Below, piece after piece: positions 47,479 through 56,359 of a DNA stretch of 64,000 nucleotides. Origin of the DNA: Rhizobium leguminosarum (GTDB taxonomy: Bacteria; Pseudomonadota; Alphaproteobacteria; Rhizobiales; Rhizobiaceae); assembly GCF_004123835.1 (NCBI RefSeq), contig NZ_MZMU01000001.1, forward strand, positions 226,017 to 290,016. Direction: 5' to 3'. The position numbers were made by a program, and so were the translations under genes. Each line of letters begins with the position of its first letter. Positions within the stretch are counted from its first letter, which is position 1. The notes beneath the pieces are model-generated. The model had not been told where the DNA came from, made no database searches, and worked only from the letters and a program-made list of their open reading frames with translations.

Positions 47479-48184
47479 ATCATAGGTGCTGGTCGGGAAG
47501 AGACCTGTGGTGGCGGAACTTTCCGCCGACGGTCAACCATCGGGGAACCAAGGAATCCACCAGGAGTGGGCGCGAAGTCCACCAACGAGCGTTGCGATAC
47601 ATGGCAGGCACCTCTCTCGCGAGATTGTCAGGGTCGAATGTATGAGGATCATGCGATACGCAACTCTGAAGTATAGTCGAAAATGGGAGAGTATATCCTA
47701 CGACTTTCGCTCTGCAGGCGGCATCCTTTGGGCAAACGGGCGTGTTGCACGGCCCAGGTGATGGCTGAGATGCGCGAGGTCGGCAAGATGCGCCGCATCC
47801 TGTACAAGGCTCGAAGCCGCAAGCGGTGGCTTTTTTCGACATCGCCGCATGGTGGTGCCAATGCTGGCCCCCCAAGCAGGAAGCCACGCACTGGACCGTT
47901 CGTGCAATGGCATAAGCCGCTGGGATCTCATGACCTGTTGATTTTCCCGGGCGATGCCTCGGTGTCGCGCCGAAGATATGTGTTTCTGCTGGATTTAGGC
48001 TGAAGTACCCGCCCCACCTCATCAATAGTGATGAGGCAAAATAAACGATCTCCACCTTCCTCAAGGCGTCGCCAGACTGCACACTAGGGACGCGGCTTCG
48101 GACTTGTCGTCCGGCGTGCGAACAGAACCAAGGCAGTTGGACCAGCATCCCTTTAAGGATGTTTTGCAGGCGAGATATATATAT
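47479..48184. other. Degenerate non-coding stretch before the export gene
   Basis: About 700 bp without a supported gene. Open frames on both strands (for example minus 47480-48148) have no recognisable domain or ribosome site. Probably decayed mobile-element or gene debris plus the promoter of the export-protein gene; the last bases are a short TA run (ATATATATAT, 48175-48184) just before its start codon. Confidence 0.45.
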
Positions 48185-49498
48185 ATGAATTCATCGCACC
48201 GCGCCCCCCACGTGTTCTTTCGCGCGACGTTTGTCATCGGTGCACTCGCCTTTCTTGCCGGAGCTGTGTCGCCAGCTCTCGCCGATAGCGCCCCCTTGAC
48301 TCCGCAAACGAAAATCCGTCTGACGATCGTCCAATGGATGCAGTCCAAAGGCCAATATGAACGCTGGGATGCGCTTGGCGGCGAATACACCGTCTCGGAT
48401 GAAGGCGCTGTCTTTTTGCCCTTTCTTGGATCCCTTTCCGTCGGCAATCGCGATAACACCAGCCTCACCAACGAGATTGCCAAGCGCCTGCAGGAAAAAA
48501 TCGGATTGGTTCAGGCACCTGCGGTCACCATCGAAATTCTCGAATACCCGCCAATCTACGTCGTCGGAGACGTAACCAAGCCCGGGGAATACAAATTCCG
48601 CCCTGGACTGACCGTCCTGCAATCACTGGCACTGGGCGGCGGCCCGTTGCGCGCCACAAGTCTGCAGCAATCGCAGACGATCAAACTCGCAGGCGAACTG
48701 CGGGAAATCGACCACTCGCTGCTGCGCAGCACTGCCAAATTAGCACGGCTCCAAGCAGAGATGAGCGGGGCGAAGGAGATAACGTTCGATCAGACGCTCG
48801 GCGTCGATCAGCAATACGCTGCGGGAATATACAACGAGGAACGGGTCATTTTTCAGGCTCGTGCAAATGCGCTGGACAGGCAGTCGAAGGCGCTCACGGA
48901 ATTGCGTGATCTTTTGAACAGTGAAGTCGGCATGCTGGGCGAGAAGGTGCAGGGCTCGGAAGACAATATCAAATCGATCGAGGACCAGCTGACCAGCGTC
49001 AAAACGCTGGTCACGAAAGGCCTCACCGTTTCGTCGCGTCAATTGGATCTGGAACGGTTGCTCACCACCTACCGCTCCAATCGGCTCGACCTTGTCACCG
49101 CCATCATGCGGGGCCGTCAGGCGATCAGTGAGACAACGCGAAATCTCGAGGGGCTTTATGATACGCGGCGAAGCGAAGTCGCTTCCGCATTGCAGTCGGA
49201 ACAGGCAAGTCTTGACCAGCTCAAATTGAAGCGCGAGATGACGCAAAAACTGCTTCTCGATGACCTCGCGGCAGGGGGAGGCTCGAATATCACAGACGAG
49301 GCGCTCCCGCTGACGTTTACGGTGAGCCGGCGAAGCGAAAGCCAAATCAGGCAGTTCCAGGCCTCCGAAACAACGGCACTGATCCCGGGTGATGTTGTGA
49401 GGGTCGTTCGAACCCCCATTGCGGATCGCGTGTCTCAGGCCGCCCCTGCCGACCTGCCGCGTGAAACTGAAACACGCGCCAGTCAGGCAAGCCAGTGA
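48185..49498 (+). CDS. Polysaccharide export protein, ExoF-like
   Basis: About 437 residues. ATG 48185 gives a signal peptide (FFRATFVIGALAFLAGAVSP, cleavage after ALA), then the polysaccharide-export domain (GGEYTVSDEGAVFLPFLGSLSVGNRDNTSL) and an SLBB-type domain (IYVVGDVTKPGEYKFRPGLTVLQSLALGGG). Residues ~180-370 are strongly helical and charged, consistent with coiled coil. This layout and length match ExoF of succinoglycan export, a periplasmic partner of the chain-length/export machinery. The next gene is a broken flippase. Confidence 0.86.
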   Translation: MNSSHRAPHVFFRATFVIGALAFLAGAVSPALADSAPLTPQTKIRLTIVQWMQSKGQYERWDALGGEYTVSDEGAVFLPFLGSLSVGNRDNTSLTNEIAKRLQEKIGLVQAPAVTIEILEYPPIYVVGDVTKPGEYKFRPGLTVLQSLALGGGPLRATSLQQSQTIKLAGELREIDHSLLRSTAKLARLQAEMSGAKEITFDQTLGVDQQYAAGIYNEERVIFQARANALDRQSKALTELRDLLNSEVGMLGEKVQGSEDNIKSIEDQLTSVKTLVTKGLTVSSRQLDLERLLTTYRSNRLDLVTAIMRGRQAISETTRNLEGLYDTRRSEVASALQSEQASLDQLKLKREMTQKLLLDDLAAGGGSNITDEALPLTFTVSRRSESQIRQFQASETTALIPGDVVRVVRTPIADRVSQAAPADLPRETETRASQASQ

Positions 49499-49744
49499 CC
49501 CGCGAAAAGCATCTATTGCAAACGAACTCGCAGCGGACGATTGACCAGCGCCAAGGCGCTCCGACTACCTGCGCGAGAGAAATCGCTCTTGATACAAGCT
49601 GCCATAGACCCGACCAGGTCTTGAATTCGCTTCCTTCCCTAACAGGAATGCCTGTGCCGCATATCTTCGAAGTGGCGTTGGGCAACATGTCGGCGACAGC
49701 GCGCCGGAGATCCCGTCCCACAGCATAGCGGCTAAGGATAATTG

Positions 49745-50216
49745 ATGACTTTGCGCATGATCCCAGCCAGTGGGCAGACTTATACCCAGATCCTCAAGTC
49801 GACGATGCTGATGGGCGGTTCCTCCCCCGTGAACGTCGCTCTAAGCGTCAGAGGTGGCGGCCACGCTCGTGCAGGTAGGGCTGGCATGGCACTTCGTATC
49901 GAAGTTCGGCACGCCAGGAGCCGGCATGGCATTTTTCGGCCTCTACGTCTGGCATAGCATCCTCATTTACGTGATCGTGCGGCGGCTTACCGGCTTCCGC
50001 GGATCCGCAGCCAACCGCAGGCACGTGCTGCTTTTCCTGCCTGCATCGGTGTTGGTATTCTTGGCGTTTTGGGTCTTGCCATTATGGCCGGCGATCGGGA
50101 TCGGCGCCTTGGCCGTAGCTCTGACGGGGATCTACTCGCTTCCCATGCTGATCCAGCTACTTCCGCCCGAGGTGATGCCCGCAGTGACCAGAGGATGGAT
50201 CGCGAAATTCGCCTAA
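49745..50216 (+). pseudogene. Wzx-like flippase with large internal deletion and frameshift
   Basis: ATG 49745 (AAGGA upstream) opens a frame reading SGQTYTQILKSTMLMGGSS then PVNVALSVR, the normal N-terminus of rhizobial oligosaccharide flippases. Near 49850 the sequence jumps to another frame (49854-50216) reading TLVQVGLAWHFVSKFGTPG and on to VIVRRLTGFRG and a clean stop, which is the C-terminal end of the same family. Together they cover only ~155 codons of an expected ~430-490. The start region and tail are well kept, so the deletion looks recent. Confidence 0.75.
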
Positions 50217-50274
50217 CAAGAAATGCGCATCAGGCCCTTCGGCACAACGAAGATTGCATCACGCAATCAGGAAA

Positions 50275-51492
50275 TCATACAAGCGCGATGTCCCGATCGT
50301 GCTGTACGGCGGCGGGTATGCTGGCCCCCTCAGCCAATGAGCTTCGAAGTGCTTCGACAACCCTGACGATGTCGAGATCCGTCATCTGAGCATAAAGCGG
50401 CAGGATTATCGTTTGCCGCTGCGCTGCCACGCTTCGCTTCAGACTTGTGGCAACACGATGGGAACTTTGGCCCGAATAGGCCCCCTCCAGATGGATGTTC
50501 ATCACACCGCGCCGGGTGGATATCCCCTGATCGAGCAGCGCTTGCATGACCGCCCTTTGGTCGACAGCATCAGGCAATCTCACACAAAAGCTCTGCCAGT
50601 TGCTGCGAGCCCAGTCGGGCTCGATTGGCAGCGTTAGCCCAGGGATCGTGGACAGGCGCTCTATATACTGCTCGGCAAGCCGCCGGCGCTGCGCAATCAG
50701 CTCCGGCAGCCGCCGCAGTTGCACCCGTCCGACCGCCGCCTGAAGGTCGGTCATGCGGTAATTGTAGCCTAGTTCCTCATAGTCTTCAAAGATCACCTGC
50801 CTCGAGCCGTGACGGACGGCGTCGGTGACGCTCATGCCATGCTGGCGCCAGAGGCGAAATTTTCGGTCATACTCGGAATTGGCCGTAGTCAACATGCCAC
50901 CATCCCCGGTCGTGACGACCTTACGGGGGTGGAAGGAGAAGCAGGCAATGTCGCCATGCGACCTGCCAATTTTTTCCCAATTTCCATCCCAAAGGATTTC
51001 GCTTCCCGTTGCGCACGCCGCATCCTCGATGACCGGTATCGAGAGGCGCTTCCCGATCTCAACGACAGGGCGAAGATCGCAAGGCATGCCGAGCTGATGA
51101 ACGCACAGGATTGCTCTGGTGCGGGGCGTGATGGCCGCTTCGATCAGGCTGGGGTCGATATTGTAACCATCTGCCTCGATGTCGATAAAGACAGGCACGC
51201 CATCGCAGTATCTGATGGCGTTCGCGGTTGCGATGAACGAATGACTGGCCGTAATGACTTCATCACCGGCACCGATACCTACCGCCATCAAGGCGAGATG
51301 CAGTGCGGTCGTGCAGTTTGAAACGGCGCAGGCATGTGCAGCGCCGACAAAGGCAGCGAATTCACTCTCGAAAGCGGCAACTTCCGGCCCCTGCGTCACC
51401 CATCCTGATAGAATAACGCGGCGGACAGCCTCCGCCTCCTCCTCTCCGAGAACGGGCTTGGCAACTGGAACTACAGGTAGCGACGGGCTCAT
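50275..51492 (-). CDS. DegT/DnrJ/EryC1/StrS sugar aminotransferase (second in cluster)
   Basis: A 405-residue PLP-dependent aminotransferase for keto-sugar nucleotides. Features: GSWVTQGPEVAAFE-type start (LSGWVTQGPEVAAFESEFA), SNCTTALHLALMAVGIGAGDEVI, VIEDAACATGSE (PLP Asp), and the PLP Lys in CFSFHPRKVVTTGDGGM. ATG 51492 overlaps the epimerase stop (ATGA). Last gene of a six-gene minus-strand operon. It differs from the other DegT protein at 53169-54272, so the cluster probably aminates two different sugars or positions. Confidence 0.88.
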   Translation of the reverse strand: MSPSLPVVPVAKPVLGEEEAEAVRRVILSGWVTQGPEVAAFESEFAAFVGAAHACAVSNCTTALHLALMAVGIGAGDEVITASHSFIATANAIRYCDGVPVFIDIEADGYNIDPSLIEAAITPRTRAILCVHQLGMPCDLRPVVEIGKRLSIPVIEDAACATGSEILWDGNWEKIGRSHGDIACFSFHPRKVVTTGDGGMLTTANSEYDRKFRLWRQHGMSVTDAVRHGSRQVIFEDYEELGYNYRMTDLQAAVGRVQLRRLPELIAQRRRLAEQYIERLSTIPGLTLPIEPDWARSNWQSFCVRLPDAVDQRAVMQALLDQGISTRRGVMNIHLEGAYSGQSSHRVATSLKRSVAAQRQTIILPLYAQMTDLDIVRVVEALRSSLAEGASIPAAVQHDRDIALV

Positions 51493-52463
51493 GCAGCTTG
51501 GCCTCCTGCCGCATCGGTCTTCATCTTCCACCAGGCGACAAGGTCGCGAAGCCCTTGTTCCATCGATATTTCCGCTTTGAAGCCCAGGAGTTTCTCGGCC
51601 TTGCTGATATCGGCAAGACGACGGGTTACGCCGTTTACCGCGCGGGCTTCCTTGTGCTGCGGTTCGAGTGAGACCCCCATGATGCTGCTCAGCATCTGCG
51701 CGAGTTCCCGGAGGCTTATTTCCCTGCCACTCGCGACATTGAACACTTCATCCGTGACATCGCTCTTCGCAGCCAGCAGGTTTGCCCGGGCGATGTCACG
51801 TGCATCGACGAAGTCCATCGTCTGGCTGCCGTCTCCATAGATGAGGGGTGGCATTCCGGTCGCCAGACGCTCCATCCAGCGGATCAGCACTTCGGTATAG
51901 GCGCCGTAAACGTCCATTCGCGGCCCGTATACGTTGAAATAGCGCAGTGCCACATAGCGCAGGCCGTACATCTCCGCAAAGCTGCGAAGCAGCCCCTCGT
52001 TAAACGTCTTGGCCGCGCCGTAGATCGTCCTGTTATTATAGGGATGATGCGCTTCGGTGGTCGGAAAGCTTTCGGCCAAACCCAGCACAGAGGCAGAAGA
52101 GGCAGCGACGACTTTCGACACGCCTGCCTTTACGGCAGCTTCGAGAACATTGAACGTGCCTTCGGCCAGCACATCGAAAGCAAGCCGTGGGTCTTCCGCG
52201 CATTGCGTGATGCGGATGGCCGCCTGGTGAAAGACGATGTCCACGCCCTCGAAGGTTCTCGCCAACAAGGCTCTGTCACGAATATCTCCCTCGATGATGT
52301 TGACGGAGCCGCCACCGATTGCCGTGCTGAGATTGTCCCGGCGTCCACGCACGAAGTTGTCGAGGATGATAATCTCGCGCGGCTTCTCCAATGCGACGAG
52401 ATCGGCGATATGCGACCCGATCAGGCCGGCTCCGCCGGTAATGAGTACCCGTTGATTTCTCAC
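51489..52463 (-). CDS. NAD-dependent sugar epimerase/dehydratase, GTG start
   Basis: A 324-residue extended SDR. Nucleotide motif ITGGAGLIGSH near residues 8-18, DNFVRGRRDNL, catalytic AASSASVLG and YGAAK (Tyr-x3-Lys), and RYFNVYGPRMD. GTG 52463 is preceded by GGAGG and overlaps the acyltransferase stop (GTGA), so it is coupled; the longer frame to 52841 belongs to the neighbour. Acts on a UDP- or dTDP-sugar before the aminotransferase encoded next. Confidence 0.87.
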   Translation of the reverse strand: MRNQRVLITGGAGLIGSHIADLVALEKPREIIILDNFVRGRRDNLSTAIGGGSVNIIEGDIRDRALLARTFEGVDIVFHQAAIRITQCAEDPRLAFDVLAEGTFNVLEAAVKAGVSKVVAASSASVLGLAESFPTTEAHHPYNNRTIYGAAKTFNEGLLRSFAEMYGLRYVALRYFNVYGPRMDVYGAYTEVLIRWMERLATGMPPLIYGDGSQTMDFVDARDIARANLLAAKSDVTDEVFNVASGREISLRELAQMLSSIMGVSLEPQHKEARAVNGVTRRLADISKAEKLLGFKAEISMEQGLRDLVAWWKMKTDAAGGQAA

Positions 52464-53179
52464 GATCTTCCTCCATGCGATATATCCAGCACAGGATCGG
52501 CTTCCGTGCGCCAACGTATGAACTTCGCCGGCACACCCGCCACGACTGAAAACGGTTCGACGTCGGAAACAACGACTGCGCCCGCTCCGACGATCGCCCC
52601 TTTTCCGATGCTCACGCCGGGAAGAATCGTTGCGTTCGTTCCAATATCGGCCCATGCGCCGATGCGGACCGGCTTGATTTCGAGATCGGTGCGAATGATC
52701 GGCACATCCACCGGCTGTGCTGTGTGGGTCGAGCCAAGCACCTTGGCGCCAGGGCCCCAGCCGACACAATCCTCGATAACCAGGTCGCGTGCATCGAAAT
52801 AGGCCATCGGGCCGATCCAGACATTGTCGCCGATCACGCAAGTGCCGTCGAAGCGGCCCTGGATATAGGCCTGAGCGCCGATGAACACGCCATTGCCGAT
52901 TTCAAACGTTTCGGGATGTTTGAAACCGGCGCCGCCCGCAACCTGCAGTCCGGTGCCGCAGCTCCGCGCGATCGCTTGCCAGATGGCTTTCCGCATCAGT
53001 GTGTCGACGACCCCGTCGCCTGTGGCGAAACGACCATAGAGGTCTATCAGGCCAGCGGGCCCGTATGATTGTCTGAGTTCTTCGACCAACCCAGTTTGGT
53101 AGCCAGGATCTGCCGGCCTTTCATGGCGACCATGGACCGCCTGCACCAGTCGAGCCTCGCCGGCGCGGTTAACTGACAT
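52460..53179 (-). CDS. Left-handed beta-helix acyltransferase (hexapeptide family)
   Basis: About 239 residues. An N-terminal ~85-residue helical part precedes hexapeptide repeats: FEIGNGVFIGAQAYIQG, CVIGDNVWIGPMAYF, VRIGAWADIGTNATILPGVSIGKGAIVGAGAVVVSDVEP, and the tail VVAGVPAKFIRWR. Acetylates or otherwise acylates a sugar, probably the amino sugar made by the cluster. The start ATG 53179 overlaps the end of the preceding aminotransferase gene by 11 bp. Confidence 0.85.
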   Translation of the reverse strand: MSVNRAGEARLVQAVHGRHERPADPGYQTGLVEELRQSYGPAGLIDLYGRFATGDGVVDTLMRKAIWQAIARSCGTGLQVAGGAGFKHPETFEIGNGVFIGAQAYIQGRFDGTCVIGDNVWIGPMAYFDARDLVIEDCVGWGPGAKVLGSTHTAQPVDVPIIRTDLEIKPVRIGAWADIGTNATILPGVSIGKGAIVGAGAVVVSDVEPFSVVAGVPAKFIRWRTEADPVLDISHGGRS

Positions 53180-54272
53180 AGGCGTACTCCAGCGCGGCGA
53201 CCACCTGGTCAACGTGTCGTACAGGCATCTCTGGATAGATCGGCAGCGAGAGGACCTCCCGTGCCGCGGCTTCCGAGACCGGGAAATCCCCGGCCTGGTA
53301 ACCAAGGTCGGCATGGGCTTTCTGCAGATGAACAGGGATGGGATAATGGAGCCCGGACGGAATGCCTTCCGCGCTGAGCAGGCGCTGAAGCCCATCGCGA
53401 TCACGACTTCTTATGGCATAGACATGATAGACGTGACGCCGGTCGGATGCTTCGACAGGGGTCGTCAAAACCGTCGATCCGGCAAGCAGCGAAGAGTAGC
53501 GGCGCGCATGCGTGCGACGCGCCTCGGTCCAGGCTTCAAGGTGCCGGAGCTTGACACGCAGGATCGCGCCTTGAATGGCGTCCATGCGATAGTTAAAGCC
53601 CTTCAGCAGATGGTGATAGCGCTGCTCCTGACCCCAGTCTCGCAGCATGCGCATCGTCTTGGCCTGATCATCGTCATTGGTAACGACCATACCCCCCTCG
53701 CCGCAGGCGCCGAGGTTTTTGCCCGGATAGAAGCTGAAGCAGCCGGATAGGCCGATACTGCCGGCGCGGTGGCCTTTGTATTGCGCGCCATGGGCCTGGC
53801 AGGCGTCTTCGATGACGGGTATCCCGTGGCGCTCGGCAATTGCCTTGATCGCGTCCATATCGGCCATTTGACCGTAGAGATGGACGGGAACAATGGCCTT
53901 GGTCCGGGGAGTAATCTTTGCCTCGACCTCCGCCGGATCCATCGTGAGTGTCACCGGCTCAACATCGACGAACACGGGTCGTGCGCCGGTGTAGCAGATC
54001 GCCGACACGGTTGCGACGAACGTGAATGGCACCGTAATGACCTCATCGCCAGGGCCAACGCCCGCCGCAAGGAGGGCAAGATGCAAGGCACTCGTTCCGG
54101 TGTTGACGGCTATTGCATGCTTGACGTTGCAATAATCTGCGAATTCCTGCTCGAAATGCGCGACCTCGTCGCCCAATACGTACTGCCCTGAGGCGAGGAC
54201 GCCGAGCACGGCGGCGTCGATCTCACCCTTAATTGATTGATATTGTGCCTTAATGTCCAGGAACGGGATCAT
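53169..54272 (-). CDS. DegT/DnrJ/EryC1/StrS sugar aminotransferase, WlbC/WbpE-like
   Basis: A 367-residue PLP aminotransferase: N-terminal MIPFLDIKAQYQSIKGEIDAA is characteristic of the UDP-3-keto-GlcNAcA aminotransferases. Further marks: NTGTSALHLALLAAGVGPGDEV, IEDACQAHGA (PLP Asp), PLP Lys in CFSFYPGKNLGACGEGGM, and HVYHVYAIR. ATG 54272 overlaps the oxidoreductase stop (ATGA). With the upstream dehydrogenase and acetyltransferase it forms the WlbA-WlbB-WlbC set that makes UDP-2,3-diacetamido-2,3-dideoxy-glucuronate. Confidence 0.9.
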   Translation of the reverse strand: MIPFLDIKAQYQSIKGEIDAAVLGVLASGQYVLGDEVAHFEQEFADYCNVKHAIAVNTGTSALHLALLAAGVGPGDEVITVPFTFVATVSAICYTGARPVFVDVEPVTLTMDPAEVEAKITPRTKAIVPVHLYGQMADMDAIKAIAERHGIPVIEDACQAHGAQYKGHRAGSIGLSGCFSFYPGKNLGACGEGGMVVTNDDDQAKTMRMLRDWGQEQRYHHLLKGFNYRMDAIQGAILRVKLRHLEAWTEARRTHARRYSSLLAGSTVLTTPVEASDRRHVYHVYAIRSRDRDGLQRLLSAEGIPSGLHYPIPVHLQKAHADLGYQAGDFPVSEAAAREVLSLPIYPEMPVRHVDQVVAALEYAYVS

Positions 54273-55306
54273 GCGATGCGCCTTGCCTCTTCGAGCTCGA
54301 TGATGCGACCGCGCTGGGCCAACGACCGGCTTGCTGCTTCCAGAATCCGAACGACGCGCAGGCCGGCATGGCCGTCCGTAATGGGCCGCGAATTCTGCTC
54401 GATGCACTCGACGAACTGATCCAGTTCGCGTTTCAGTGCTTCGGTCATATCGAGCTTGGGCGCCCACATGTCGCCGCTGCGGTAGCCGACCATCATCTGA
54501 TGCACTTTCTCGCCGTAAGCCTGTGAATTCGGGTTCAGCGTGATGCCCTTGTCGTAGACCTTGATTTTTTCGCTGGGCTCCAGATCGTCGTAAACGATCA
54601 TCTTGTTGCTGCCACCGATCAGCGTGCGGCGCACCTTGACCGGCGCCAGCCAATTGACGTGGATGTGTGCGATGAGCTTGCTTTCGAAGAAGAGCGTCAG
54701 ATAGGCGATGTTTTCCGGCTCGCCGAGTACATGGCTCATGCCTGTCGCTGAAACAGCCACCGGCCTTTCCTGCACAACATGGTCCAGGATGGAGAGATCA
54801 TGCACCGCGAGGTCCCAGATGACGCTGACATCATGCTGAAAGAGCCCGAGATTGACCCGAACCGAGTCATAATAATACATGTCGCCCAAGCCGTTCTCGA
54901 CCAGTTCGCGCATCTTGCGGACGGCGCCGGTGTGAACGAAGGTATGATCCACCGCCAGCACGAGGCGTCGGCGTGTGGCCTCTTCGACCATCCGCGAGGC
55001 TTCCTCTGTTGTCGATGCCATCGGCTTTTCGACGAAGACATGCTTTCCGGCCATCATAGCCTGCATTGCGAGCTTGAAATGGGTGAAGACCGGCGTCGCG
55101 ATAGCGATGGCATCCACTCTTGGATCACGCAGCACTTCCTCGAAATCATCGGTAATCGTCACTGCGGGGTAGCGGCTTTTGACAGCCGCCAACCGGTCAA
55201 CATTGAGATCACAGACAGAAACGAGGTGCGCTCCGGCTGCCTCCGAGATGTTGCGAACCAGATTCGGCCCCCAATATCCATACCCAACAACAGCGATGCC
55301 GATCAT
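54269..55306 (-). CDS. Gfo/Idh/MocA oxidoreductase, WlbA/WbpB-like
   Basis: A 345-residue NAD-dependent oxidoreductase. Rossmann start IGIAVVGYGYWGPNLVRNI, acidic residue in VCDLNVDRL, EKPMASTTEEA near residue 95, and the catalytic region WDLAVHDLSILDHV (the D-x3-H pair). This resembles UDP-GlcNAcA 3-dehydrogenases. ATG 55306 overlaps the acetyltransferase stop (TGATG) and follows GGAGGG; a GTG at 55309 is also in frame. Confidence 0.88.
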   Translation of the reverse strand: MIGIAVVGYGYWGPNLVRNISEAAGAHLVSVCDLNVDRLAAVKSRYPAVTITDDFEEVLRDPRVDAIAIATPVFTHFKLAMQAMMAGKHVFVEKPMASTTEEASRMVEEATRRRLVLAVDHTFVHTGAVRKMRELVENGLGDMYYYDSVRVNLGLFQHDVSVIWDLAVHDLSILDHVVQERPVAVSATGMSHVLGEPENIAYLTLFFESKLIAHIHVNWLAPVKVRRTLIGGSNKMIVYDDLEPSEKIKVYDKGITLNPNSQAYGEKVHQMMVGYRSGDMWAPKLDMTEALKRELDQFVECIEQNSRPITDGHAGLRVVRILEAASRSLAQRGRIIELEEARRIA

Positions 55307-55809
55307 CACATTCCCTCCAACGCGTGCATGTCAACTGGCCCGTCATTGACACGGCCGATAACCCTGGCTGGAACGCCCGCGACGATGGCGCCATCCGGCA
55401 CGTCCTTTGTTACAACCGCTCCCGCTCCGACCTGGGCAGCCTCTCCGATCGTCACGCCGGGCAGAATGGTGGCGTTGCTGCCGATCGATGCGTGGCGCTT
55501 GACAAGCGTGGGGATGAGAATCCAGTCGGCCTCCGTCTGCAGGCTGCCATCCCGATTAACGGCGCGCGGGTAGGTGTCGTTCGTAAACATGACCCCGTGG
55601 CCTATGAACACGCCATCTTCCAGGGTCACGCCCTCACAGAGGAAGGAATGGCTGGAGATCTTACAGTCTTCTCCGACGATGACGTTCTTCTGAATCTCGA
55701 CGAAGGTGCCGATGCGGGTTCCTGCTCCGATCGTGCAGCCGTAGAGATTCACAAGATCTCGATGGTGGATGACGCTGCCTTCACCCAGCTTGACGTTTGA
55801 TGCAATCAT
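55306..55809 (-). CDS. Hexapeptide acetyltransferase, WlbB/WbpD-like
   Basis: A 167-residue left-handed beta-helix acetyltransferase. Repeats include LGEGSVIHHRDLVNLYGCTIGAGTRIGTFVEIQ, KISSHSFLCEGVTLEDGVFIGHGVMFTNDTYPRA (the block with catalytic His and Asn of this group), and SIGSNATILPGVTIGEAAQVGAGAVVTKDVP. Likely acetylates the 3-amino group of UDP-GlcNAc3NA. First gene of the six-gene operon; its promoter must lie in the long spacer to 56359. Confidence 0.87.
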   Translation of the reverse strand: MIASNVKLGEGSVIHHRDLVNLYGCTIGAGTRIGTFVEIQKNVIVGEDCKISSHSFLCEGVTLEDGVFIGHGVMFTNDTYPRAVNRDGSLQTEADWILIPTLVKRHASIGSNATILPGVTIGEAAQVGAGAVVTKDVPDGAIVAGVPARVIGRVNDGPVDMHALEGM

Positions 55810-56359
55810 CCCTGCAAACTCCCTACTCCTAACAGGCCCGATTTTCAGTCAAACAAATAATCGTTCGATTGCGTCCAAGTTTCACACCAACAGGACAAAT
55901 ACTTCTCTCCATTCCAAAGAGAATTGTTTTCTTCATCTGAGTAAAGAAACAAAACGTTTAAGCTTATCCGCCGAAAGGCGTATCTCCTTAAGACGACTTA
56001 CGCCCTGGTTTATGCCCCTGACCATCATTGGTAGTGGGGTTACCTCCCGCACTCGTCGGCTGGCTTACGTCGGAGACAGCGATGGTTTCCATGCATTTAG
56101 GGGTTCATCGCCAAACGGCGACGCAACAACAGAGACTATCCCGCAAGCTCTCTAGTAAGACCCAGGTCTATACTCAGGCTTATCTTCAATATCTTATCCA
56201 ATTATGGAATCTGTGTAGTACTTAGCCTATATTAGCTACTGTAACGATCGGCGAATTGTGGTATTCGATTCCTACTTTAGAGTTTCCTAAACCCCCGTAT
56301 TGAGAGGGGTTGGTACTCGGGCCTTAGTTGAGCGTAACGTGTTAGGGGAGGGTGAAGCT
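55810..56359. other. Long A+T-rich divergent promoter region
   Basis: About 550 bp between the minus-strand sugar operon and the plus-strand regulator, clearly A+T-richer than the flanks. No supported gene. Repeated CTTACG motifs occur (around 55998 and 56065) but I cannot assign them. It should hold two promoters. Confidence 0.45.

Noticed and set aside
47480..48148. 222-codon minus-strand frame in the degenerate stretch
   Set aside because: Cys/His-rich translation without any domain, no ribosome site, and located in apparent mobile-element debris.
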